Below, one piece after another: positions 17,715 through 25,091 of a DNA stretch of 41,055 nucleotides. How positions within the stretch are numbered: position 1 is the first letter of the stretch; each line of letters begins with the position of its first letter. Under the pieces are notes generated by a model that was not told the origin of the DNA, ran no database searches, and was given only the letters and a program-made list of their open reading frames with translations. The stretch spans positions 1 to 41,055 of the forward strand of contig NZ_LMSP01000020.1 in NCBI RefSeq assembly GCF_001429545.1, written 5' to 3'. Both the position numbers and the translations under genes were made by a program. This DNA is from Paenibacillus sp. Soil787 (GTDB lineage Bacteria; Bacillota; Bacilli; Paenibacillales; NBRC-103111).

Positions 17715-17741
17715 TTAAACCCTCCTCTATAATGTTGTACT

Positions 17742-17755
17742 ATCTAAGCTTAGAT
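17742..17755. promoter_or_regulatory. 14-bp palindrome upstream of the binding-protein gene
   Basis: ATCTAAGCTTAGAT is a perfect palindrome in the 72-nt gap between the kinase stop and the binding-protein start. With TTGAAC just upstream (minus strand) it could mark an internal promoter and operator, for example for the AraC-type response regulator encoded upstream. Speculative. Confidence 0.3.
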
Positions 17756-17786
17756 GAAATGGGTTCAAACGAGTATGCGGTATTCC

Positions 17787-19586
17787 TTACTTCATGGTTG
17801 AATCTGCCGACCTCTTCTCATCTTTGCGCGGTAAGGTTAATGTGACCACTGTGCCCTGACCTACGACGCTGTCAATCTGCAAGCCAAATTTCATTCCGTA
17901 ATGCAATTGAACCCGCTGATGTACATTAATCAATCCAATTCCCATACCTGAATCATCAACAGTCACTTGCAAATTTTCCCGAATCTGCGCTAGTCTTTCA
18001 GCCTCGATCCCGTTTCCGTTATCACTTATAGTGATGATAAATAAATCATCCTCAAAAAAACCTCGAATATCAATAAGCCCTTGGTCAATCTTCATTTCCA
18101 TACCGTGAATGATCGCATTTTCCACCAACGGCTGCAGAATAAATCGCGGAACTAACAAGGGCAGCGCCCTCGTATCTATGTCGATAGAAATGGTAATTTT
18201 ATCTCCATATCGATATTGCTGAATATAGACATACTTATTCACATTGTCCAATTCCTTGTCGAGGGGGATGTACTCTTTTCCCTTGATTCCTTCCCGCATT
18301 AAATCACCCAAAGCTTTGGATAATTTCCCTACTTCAGGAACGTTCTTCATGCGCGCAAGCCAATTGATTGTTTCTAATGTATTAAAGAGAAAGTGAGGGT
18401 TAATTTGGAACATTAAGTATTTTAACTGCGACTGCTGCTTCAACAATTCCTCTTGATAAACGGTATTGATTAAATGATGAATACGATCAATCATCCGATT
18501 AAAGTTTCGACTCATCACCCCTATCTCATTGCGGGAATTGTAATTAAATTGAATATCAAAGCGATCTTTCTCCACATCTTTCATCATTGCGGAGAGCTGA
18601 CGAATGGGTTTAGAAATACTATTGGACACAAAATAGGCAAGTAATAAAGCAACCACAATACAGATAATGAAGATAACAAACATCCAATTTTTCAATTCAA
18701 TAGACGTTTGCGAATACTTAGCATCCGGAATGACACTGACGATCTTCCAATCGGTATTCCCGATGGCATGATAAGTAATTATATAGTTAATCCCGTCTAT
18801 CTTCTCACTAGTATGATCTTGTTCTGGTCCATGTAACACGCGACTTATATACGGGTAATCAGGGGTCGTATTAATCAAAGATTTATTCGAATGTGAAATG
18901 ATCCTTCCATTCTGATTGATAATATACATTTCGCCTTCATTGTTTAATTTCGTCTGCGCAAAAACCGAATATAAAGCGTCTTCTTTAAGATGAAGTTCAA
19001 AATAGCCGATTTTCTTCAGGTTTCCTACATCAAACATAGAACTTCTAGCTGTAATCGTTAGCTGCTCGGGATTCGTATTCATCCAAACTAAATTGCCCTC
19101 ATTCTCTTTCAGTACATCCCAATCGTGCGTATCCATATCATTGGATTTCAAGACATTTCCCGACGAAAAGACATCGTTACTTAAAGCGTAAAGTCTGATG
19201 TCCTGTACGTCTTCGCTATCAATGATAGCACCATCCAACAAGAGCATAATTTTGTTCATTTCATCTAAATATTCCAGTTGACTATGAAAGCCTAGATTGG
19301 CTTTTTTTAGTGCATCCCTTATTTCTTTATTGGTAAAAAGGGAATAATACAGCCGCTTGACTTCCTTCATCTTGAACTCAATATTTTTGCTTACTTCGGT
19401 TAACAAATCGGTGGTATAAGCGTTTGTTTTTTCCTGTATGAGCGATCGGGATTTTTGATAAGTTAATGTGCCAATCACAGCTAATGGAATAAGGTTCAAA
19501 ATGAGGAAGGACACTAGTAATTTTTTTTGAATCTTCATGTCCAGTATCCATTGCCGCAACCTGCTTACTGGCTGGTTACGTATCAT
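17787..19586 (-). CDS. YesM-type sensor histidine kinase
   Basis: A 599-residue membrane kinase. Order: TM1 (about 23-43), a dCache-like extracellular sensor (about 45-295), TM2 (about 300-320), HAMP (about 321-373), a His_kinase domain with phospho-acceptor His398 in QINPHFLFNTLE, and HATPase_c with N-box VENAIIHG (488-495), SDNGNGI (521-527) and GMGIGLINVHQR. This is the LytS/YesM class that controls carbohydrate uptake genes. Its start overlaps the response-regulator stop by 11 nt (GAGGTGG, ATG), so the pair is coupled. It presumably senses the sugar, directly or through the binding protein. Confidence 0.93.
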   Translation of the reverse strand: MIRNQPVSRLRQWILDMKIQKKLLVSFLILNLIPLAVIGTLTYQKSRSLIQEKTNAYTTDLLTEVSKNIEFKMKEVKRLYYSLFTNKEIRDALKKANLGFHSQLEYLDEMNKIMLLLDGAIIDSEDVQDIRLYALSNDVFSSGNVLKSNDMDTHDWDVLKENEGNLVWMNTNPEQLTITARSSMFDVGNLKKIGYFELHLKEDALYSVFAQTKLNNEGEMYIINQNGRIISHSNKSLINTTPDYPYISRVLHGPEQDHTSEKIDGINYIITYHAIGNTDWKIVSVIPDAKYSQTSIELKNWMFVIFIICIVVALLLAYFVSNSISKPIRQLSAMMKDVEKDRFDIQFNYNSRNEIGVMSRNFNRMIDRIHHLINTVYQEELLKQQSQLKYLMFQINPHFLFNTLETINWLARMKNVPEVGKLSKALGDLMREGIKGKEYIPLDKELDNVNKYVYIQQYRYGDKITISIDIDTRALPLLVPRFILQPLVENAIIHGMEMKIDQGLIDIRGFFEDDLFIITISDNGNGIEAERLAQIRENLQVTVDDSGMGIGLINVHQRVQLHYGMKFGLQIDSVVGQGTVVTLTLPRKDEKRSADSTMK

Positions 19587-20409
19587 TTAAGTGCCCACCT
19601 CGTTCATCATGTCTAGAAAATAACTGCTTACGAAAATCGTTTGGCGTTTGTCCGTAATGTTTTTTAAACATTTGTCCAAAATATCTGGAATCTCGAATTC
19701 CCACCCGGCTGGCTATTTCAAATACTTTAATCTGCGGGTCTGCTAGCATATCCACAGCTTTTTGCATACGAATTCGGGTAAGTGTATCTGAGAAGTTTTC
19801 TCCCGTTTCCTTCTTAAATAAGCGGCTCAAATAGTCTGGATGATAATGAAGCATGTCCGCAACTTTGGCAATGGTCATTTCCTGCATGTAATTCAATTCT
19901 ATATAATCCATGATTTGCGCAATCACTTCATTCAGCTTGGATATTTCACCCTCCGGTACCAACATGCCTTGCAGTGTAAACGAATATTCCTTCAACTGAT
20001 GCCGCAGACCAAGCTCTAACTCATTCCGCTTGCGATCCTCTTCAATCATTTGTTTGGCTTTTCTGCAAGCCAGCATAATTTCATCCGGATCCGTAGGCTT
20101 GAGAACAAAACCAACGGCTCCCAATTTTATCGCAGTCATCGCGTAATCCAACTGATGGTAAGCCGTAATAAATACCCATTTGACCGATGGATTCTCTGCT
20201 TGTATAAGTTCCATTAAGGCTAGTCCGTCCAGACCCGGCATCTTAATATCGGTCAATACCAGATCAGGCTGAATAGCTCGAATCAGCTCTAGAGCCTCCA
20301 ATCCATTGGCCCCCAACCCTACCAACTCAAAGCCTTCTTTTTCCCATTCTAAGGACTGCAAGCCCATTCGAGTGATCGGCTCATCATCGGCAATAATCAT
20401 CCTAATCAC
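19576..20409 (-). CDS. YesN-type response regulator (receiver + AraC HTH)
   Basis: A 277-residue regulator. The receiver (about 4-120) has the acidic pair ADDEP and phospho-acceptor Asp54 in LTDIKMPGLDG. The C-terminus (about 170-270) carries a two-HTH AraC domain with HYHPDYLSRLFKKETGENFS and the signature SRYFGQMFKKHYGQTPNDFR. The open frame runs 138 nt further upstream without an SD, but GTG at 20409 is preceded by GGGGAGG seven bases away and gives the conserved MIIADDEP N-terminus. It should be phosphorylated by the adjacent kinase and activate the ABC operon downstream. Confidence 0.92.
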   Translation of the reverse strand: MIRMIIADDEPITRMGLQSLEWEKEGFELVGLGANGLEALELIRAIQPDLVLTDIKMPGLDGLALMELIQAENPSVKWVFITAYHQLDYAMTAIKLGAVGFVLKPTDPDEIMLACRKAKQMIEEDRKRNELELGLRHQLKEYSFTLQGMLVPEGEISKLNEVIAQIMDYIELNYMQEMTIAKVADMLHYHPDYLSRLFKKETGENFSDTLTRIRMQKAVDMLADPQIKVFEIASRVGIRDSRYFGQMFKKHYGQTPNDFRKQLFSRHDERGGHLNDT

Positions 20410-20520
20410 ACATATTCCTCCCCGCCTGAAGTAAGTGAGTTCATTATCTTTGTTTTTGTTTAATAGTTCAATGACTAATTGCCATACAAGGAAGGATTTT
20501 GAGTCTACAAACAAAAAAAG

Positions 20521-20545
20521 GGACCTAGCCAACGGGGCCAGGTCC
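20521..20545 (-). terminator. Terminator-like hairpin in the leader of the two-component operon
   Basis: GGACCT-A-GCC, loop AACGG, GGC-C-AGGTCC form a stem of nine pairs with one mismatch; on the minus-strand RNA it is followed by seven U (complement of 20513-20519). A TATAAT on the minus strand (complement of 20578-20583) lies just upstream, with no gene between. It therefore acts either as an attenuator of the regulator gene or stops read-through from the opposite side. Confidence 0.65.
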
Positions 20546-20723
20546 AAAGTTTATATTAAAAAAGGGGGGTCTTGTTTATTATAATACACCCACTATGTTA
20601 GAGAAGTGTAACAGGAATGTTCCAATTGTGTTACAAAAAAAGCGATTCCGTTCAAATGGCTTTTTTGTATGCACTTTTGTACATACTACAGAATGTAAAT
20701 CTTTAGGAATAGGAGTCAAACAA

Positions 20724-21995
20724 GTGAAAGTTGAAGACGCCATTGTGGAACAGATTAGACAGCAAGCTATGCGGCTGAGCACCTCCGAAGATTTGGATGT
20801 ATTAGTAGAGGCAATCGGGGACAAGAAGTACGTTTTACTCGGTGAGGCAACGCATGGTACATCGGAATTTTATAAGCTGCGCATGGAGCTAAGCCGTAAA
20901 TTGATTGAAACGAAAGGTTTTTCTTTTATTGCTGTTGAAGGCGACTGGCCCTCATGTTATGAGGTCAATCGCTATGTGAAGCAGTACACGGATGCAAAAC
21001 CGAGCTCCCGAGAGGTCATGGAAACTTTTAATCGCTGGCCGACGTGGATGTGGGCGAATGAAGAGGTTGGGGAGTTGATGGAGTGGCTCAACCAACACAA
21101 TGCAGATAAGCCCGTGGAAGAGCGAGTCGGGTTTTACGGTCTGGACGTCTATAGTTTATGGGAGTCGCTAGAAGAGATCGAACGTTATTTACAGGAAAAA
21201 GGCACACCCGAGCAGTTAGCTCTGGCGCGGAAGGCATTTGAGTGCTTCGACTCCTATGAGAAGGAGGGGCAAAATTACGGGGTTTCGGCGGCTTTTTACG
21301 GCGAAAGCTGCCAAGATGAGGTTGTGAAGCTGCTTCAAGCACTTCACGCGAAACGCGTGCGGTACGAAGAAGACAGCGAAGCAGCTCTTAGCGCGGAATT
21401 AAACGCGCTTGTTGCTGTGAACGCTGAGGATTACTACCGCACCATGGTTCGTCACGACGCGGAATCGTGGAACGTCCGCGACCGGCACATGGCCAGCGCG
21501 CTGCGCCGCCTCGCCGACCACCACGGCCCAGACGCCAAAGTCATCGTCTGGGAGCACAACACGCACGTCGGTGATGCGCGTGCTACGGATATGTTAGCCG
21601 ACGGCATGGTCAACGTCGGCCAGCTCGTGCGCGAAGCGCACGGCGAAGCCGATGTGTTCGCCATCGGCTTCGGCACTTACCGCGGCACGGTCATCGCCGC
21701 GACATCCTGGGGCGCGCCGATGGCGACGATGCAAGTGCCCCCTGCCCAGCCGGGCAGCTGGGAGGAGCTCATACATCGCGCCGGCGCGTACGATCAGATC
21801 CTCCTGCTGAGCAAGGAGGATCCGATTCTCGGGCACGAGGTGCTGGGGCACCGTGCCATCGGGGTCGTGTACCGCCCTGGCCATGAGAGAGGGAATTACG
21901 TTCCCTCTCTTATGGCTCGGCGGTACGACGCCTTCGTGCATGTGGATGAAAGCCATGCGCTTCATCCGCTAACCATAAATAAAGTGCTTGTGTGA
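20724..21995 (+). CDS. Erythromycin-esterase family protein
   Basis: A 423-residue member of the EreA/EreB-like (COG2312) superfamily. Conserved blocks: LLGEATHGTSEFYKLR with Glu41 and His44, FIAVEGDWPSCYEVNRY (Glu72), GFYGLDVYSLWESL, and KVIVWEHNTHVGDAR with His278 and His281. True Ere enzymes hydrolyse the macrolide lactone; most family members in soil Bacillota are uncharacterised hydrolases, so resistance is not assured. An upstream ATG (20595) gives a 43-residue extension without homology features; GTG at 20724 has AGGAG eight bases before it and is preferred. The part from about 21440 to 21870 is strikingly GC-rich compared with its surroundings. Confidence 0.88.
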   Translation: MKVEDAIVEQIRQQAMRLSTSEDLDVLVEAIGDKKYVLLGEATHGTSEFYKLRMELSRKLIETKGFSFIAVEGDWPSCYEVNRYVKQYTDAKPSSREVMETFNRWPTWMWANEEVGELMEWLNQHNADKPVEERVGFYGLDVYSLWESLEEIERYLQEKGTPEQLALARKAFECFDSYEKEGQNYGVSAAFYGESCQDEVVKLLQALHAKRVRYEEDSEAALSAELNALVAVNAEDYYRTMVRHDAESWNVRDRHMASALRRLADHHGPDAKVIVWEHNTHVGDARATDMLADGMVNVGQLVREAHGEADVFAIGFGTYRGTVIAATSWGAPMATMQVPPAQPGSWEELIHRAGAYDQILLLSKEDPILGHEVLGHRAIGVVYRPGHERGNYVPSLMARRYDAFVHVDESHALHPLTINKVLV

Positions 21996-22009
21996 ATTCA
22001 CACAAGCAC
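21984..22009. terminator. 26-bp perfect palindrome over the stop of the esterase gene
   Basis: GTGCTTGTGTGAATTCACACAAGCAC is fully self-complementary and overlaps the stop codon (21993-21995). No U-run follows on the plus strand (GACCTCTCC), so it is at best an unusual terminator, a 3'-end stabiliser or a protein-binding site. Confidence 0.5.
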
Positions 22010-22085
22010 GACCTCTCCATTTCTGAACTTCCACTATTGTATGGTATTAAGACCCGCTTATTTCTTGATCTTTCTATGCACAATT

Positions 22086-22318
22086 ATATCTACTAATTTA
22101 ACTTGATACAAAGGGAAAATTGGGGGTTAAAGTCATTATTCCACATCCACTAAAAATTAGTATATTATGACGTGTTTATGTCTACTAATTGAGAAGGGGC
22201 TCTCGGTTGTTTCTCCTCTCTTTTTTTCCGAATTTAATGTATTATATGTGGAATAACTTAAAGTTAATTTAACGTTTATATGTCCACTTGTCTTTGCGTC
22301 GATATGTGTACTATAATC
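22086..22318 (+). repeat. Iterated TATGTCYACT sites upstream of the recombinase operon
   Basis: The 334-nt gap 22010-22343 has no gene but contains five same-direction copies of a loose motif: ATATCTACTAATT (22086), ACATCCACTAAAA (22143), TATGTCTACTAATT (22177), TATGTCCACTTGT (22279) and TATGTGTACTATAA (22303). The last two overlap the -35 and -10 of the predicted promoter. An 11-bp inverted repeat, TTATTCCACAT (22136-22146) and ATGTGGAATAA (22246-22256), brackets the middle. These are candidate binding sites for the recombinases or helpers and may mark the left end of the element. Confidence 0.5.
22288..22317 (+). promoter_or_regulatory. Predicted sigma-A promoter of the recombinase operon
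   Basis: TTGTCT (22288-22293), 18-nt spacer, TATAAT (22312-22317), then a 26-nt leader with the SD GGAGGG before the ATG at 22344. Confidence 0.6.
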
Positions 22319-22343
22319 ATAAATATTGGAGGGATAATATTCC

Positions 22344-23492
22344 ATGTCAAAAATTTCTATGAAAGAAATGAAAATTATTAGCAACATTGAAGCGTTCACA
22401 TTAAAAAGTTTTACGACAATCGCAAAAGATGGATTCCCAATGTATCCTGTTCATTCATACTTACACCATCTTCATAACACAAATAAAGCTCCCAACACCA
22501 TCGAATCCTATACAAGATACATTATGTATTTTCTACAATGGCTTGATAAACAAGGCATCCAGTTTGAAAATCTAAGGGTCGTACATCTTGAAGAGTATAA
22601 AGGTAGCCTTCAACAGCAGGGTGAAAATACGACAACAATTAAGGCTTACATCGGAGAGGTAAGAAGATTCCTTCAGTGGTGCTTATCTCCAGAAAGCCAG
22701 GCAGAAATCTTCAAGGAAAAACATGCGGGAATACGTGGTGGTTATTTTGACTATCTAAATAATTCTGAGGAGAGAAAGAAGTTAGTAGAGATTAAAACAC
22801 CTCAAGAACGAAGTAAGAATTACAAACACTTGGTTTCAAGCGATGTTTCTAAGATTAGAGAGTGGATTAGAGAATATTATGATTACGACATACAAAGGTA
22901 TCGTTTATATTCAGTTATTTTTGAACTTATGGTATCAGCCGGTTTAAGGCGTGGCGAAGTCCTCTCCCTCCCCTTTAATTGTGTAGAAGTCCGCAATGAG
23001 CGTGGTGAAATTAGTCACGATTTGAAAGTGCAGAATTCGCCAGACCCAAAGGATAGAGAGCTGTTAGCAGAATATGGTGAATCTTTGAAGACGGGTGAAA
23101 GGCAAATTCCAATCACCAGCAAACTAGCGGAGACCGTCGCCAGATGGAAAGCGGTAAGACCAATGGAATCATGTCATGGTTTGTTACTATCCAATCCTAT
23201 ACAAGAAAGATATGGAAAAATGTTTACCCGACGAGCTATACAGTGCTTCTTTGACACTATGAACCAACATTGTGAAGACTTATCCGTCAATGTCGTCCAC
23301 CCTCATATGTTACGACATACGTATGCCACTGAGTTAGCAGAACATGGGCTTGGTATAGACGATATAGCATTTCAATTGGGTCATGGCAATATAGAAAGCT
23401 CCGCGAAATATATCCACCAGTCGGGGAAACAGAGGAGAGATAAATTAGCTAATATCTATGCAAGAAGTAGTATCTTATCGGGGGAGATTTAA
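22344..23492 (+). CDS. Tyrosine recombinase 1 of 3 (TnpA/RitA-like)
   Basis: A 382-residue site-specific recombinase: N-terminal SAM-like core-binding domain (about 35-135) and C-terminal catalytic domain (about 165-375). The catalytic set is complete: Arg202 in SAGLRRGEVLS, a basic residue in the LKTGERQIPIT hairpin, HPHMLRHTYATEL (His321, Arg324), QLGHGNIESS (His347) and nucleophile Tyr356 (AKYIH). Length and position match Tn554 TnpA and the first gene of recombinase-in-trio units. It is the first gene of a six-gene co-directional operon; the next ATG lies 3 nt after its stop. It cuts and rejoins element ends through a 3'-phosphotyrosine. Confidence 0.92.
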   Translation: MSKISMKEMKIISNIEAFTLKSFTTIAKDGFPMYPVHSYLHHLHNTNKAPNTIESYTRYIMYFLQWLDKQGIQFENLRVVHLEEYKGSLQQQGENTTTIKAYIGEVRRFLQWCLSPESQAEIFKEKHAGIRGGYFDYLNNSEERKKLVEIKTPQERSKNYKHLVSSDVSKIREWIREYYDYDIQRYRLYSVIFELMVSAGLRRGEVLSLPFNCVEVRNERGEISHDLKVQNSPDPKDRELLAEYGESLKTGERQIPITSKLAETVARWKAVRPMESCHGLLLSNPIQERYGKMFTRRAIQCFFDTMNQHCEDLSVNVVHPHMLRHTYATELAEHGLGIDDIAFQLGHGNIESSAKYIHQSGKQRRDKLANIYARSSILSGEI

Positions 23493-23495
23493 ACA

Positions 23496-25088
23496 ATGGC
23501 AAATGTTTTACAGTTTACCAAGAATCCAATAACGAAATTGCCTGATGGTAAATGGATCTTGGAGTGGGAGGAAGGACATCGGAGTTATAAAACTTCTTTA
23601 CTTTGGAAACACATCCCCCATGCATATCGTTTTTTTTGGGAAACAATTGTTCAGCATTTTATAGACAAACAAATGTTTCATACTGCAAAAGATATAGTAC
23701 CGGCAATACAAGTTTTTCATGAATGGATAAACCCCACTGATATTATTTGGGACGGCTACGATGATTTGGATGAATTCCATTTTGCAGCCTTTGCCGCTTG
23801 GTGTGAAAAAGAGAAGAAGCACAAGCCAGCCACAATCCGACAACGGTTGGTAAACTTGCGACTAGCCTTTCTCCAAGCAGACCAACTCAGTCTACCTCAA
23901 GCATCCGCAATTACAGCAGAAGCCATTTTGAAAGTAACAAGCACACATTTTAAGGATTTAAATGCAAGAATGGCTGAGGATAACTCCGACCGTGTTCTTG
24001 TTGAGAAACAATTAACAAAGTTATTAGAAGCTGCAAGGAAAGAAAAAGATAAATGTTTGGACTCATCACCGGATAATTCAGAAGAAAAATATAAAAACGA
24101 TTTCCTAGTTGTTGTTGCATTTTGGCTAGGTTACAAGTATGGCATTCGCACAGTGGAATTACTTAACTTGAAAGTAACCGATGTCATTGATGAGAAAAAC
24201 GGGATGCTTCGATGTCAGAAGGCGGTCGGCAGAGGGAAAGGAAAACCAGAGAGGGAAATTCACTTTGCTGATGATGCTTCATTGGGTTTACTTAGGAAAT
24301 ACATAGCGTGGTCTGCACCTATTAGGAAGAAACTAGGAACTGATGCGCTTTGTGTGAGTTTAGTTCGTAATAAAAAATTTAAAGATAGGGTAGTTCCTCG
24401 TGTTACCGACGCTAACTTAATGAACCAAGTGCACTATAAAAAATTCCAGAAAAAATACGACATTTCATTTGATTCGTTTAACGGGACAAACTTACGGAGA
24501 ACTTTTGGTTCAAATCTTGCTAAGTTTACTGATAATTTAGCAATTGCGCAAAGCTTGCTTGGACATGAAAATGTACTGACAACTCAGAAACATTACATTG
24601 CTCAAAACAATATTGAATTATCCCACCAAGTCACAGATGCATTTGGAATTCGAGCAGCAGAAATTGCCTTTAGCAGACGAAATCCTTGTGTGAGCGACGA
24701 AGAATTCATCAAAGAACATCCCGAACTAGCAGCTAAATACGAAGCAGAAAAAAAGAAACGTGATGTGACCTTAGGGGTGTGCAGCGCTCCGACTAATGAC
24801 GACACTGATGAAATTGATTGTCAAAGAAAGATTATAGGTTGCATTGGGTGTAAAAAATTAGTTCCAATGGCTAACAAACTCCAAAACTACAAACGAGAAT
24901 TACAAAGAGTCTTAAAGGATGCGGAGGATGATTCCTTCGACAGAACCAAACAAAACAGCATCAACCGAGCGGAGATGTTTAAAGCATGGATTCATCTTAT
25001 AGAAGAAGCAGTAGCAAAGGTAATAATAAAAGAGCCTGATGCTAAGCTTGGTTCCATAAGAAAACGAGTTACTAAGAAGGAGAAATAG
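23496..25088 (+). CDS. Tyrosine recombinase 2 of 3, with altered HxxR box
   Basis: A 530-residue recombinase with a long N-terminal core-binding region and a catalytic domain around 195-380: Arg218 in YGIRTVELLNL, GTNLRRTFGSNL, LLGHENVLTT (His357) and Tyr367 in QKHYI. The box normally written HxxR reads Thr331-x-x-Arg334, so its histidine is replaced while Arg, the second His and Tyr remain. The C-terminal extension (about 395-530) carries Cys429, Cys442, Cys449 and Cys452 in a zinc-ribbon-like spacing, then a helical tail. It starts 3 nt after recombinase 1 and ends 3 nt before recombinase 3. The altered box may mean weaker or partner-dependent catalysis. Confidence 0.9.
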   Translation: MANVLQFTKNPITKLPDGKWILEWEEGHRSYKTSLLWKHIPHAYRFFWETIVQHFIDKQMFHTAKDIVPAIQVFHEWINPTDIIWDGYDDLDEFHFAAFAAWCEKEKKHKPATIRQRLVNLRLAFLQADQLSLPQASAITAEAILKVTSTHFKDLNARMAEDNSDRVLVEKQLTKLLEAARKEKDKCLDSSPDNSEEKYKNDFLVVVAFWLGYKYGIRTVELLNLKVTDVIDEKNGMLRCQKAVGRGKGKPEREIHFADDASLGLLRKYIAWSAPIRKKLGTDALCVSLVRNKKFKDRVVPRVTDANLMNQVHYKKFQKKYDISFDSFNGTNLRRTFGSNLAKFTDNLAIAQSLLGHENVLTTQKHYIAQNNIELSHQVTDAFGIRAAEIAFSRRNPCVSDEEFIKEHPELAAKYEAEKKKRDVTLGVCSAPTNDDTDEIDCQRKIIGCIGCKKLVPMANKLQNYKRELQRVLKDAEDDSFDRTKQNSINRAEMFKAWIHLIEEAVAKVIIKEPDAKLGSIRKRVTKKEK

Positions 25089-25091
25089 CCT

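Noticed and set aside
20595..20723. N-terminal extension of the esterase from ATG 20595
   Set aside because: No SD before it and no family-like sequence; GTG 20724 has AGGAG at good spacing and starts next to the conserved domain.
22086..22318. Short repeats as a CRISPR array
   Set aside because: The copies are degenerate, irregularly spaced and only about 10-13 bp, with no cas genes in the window.
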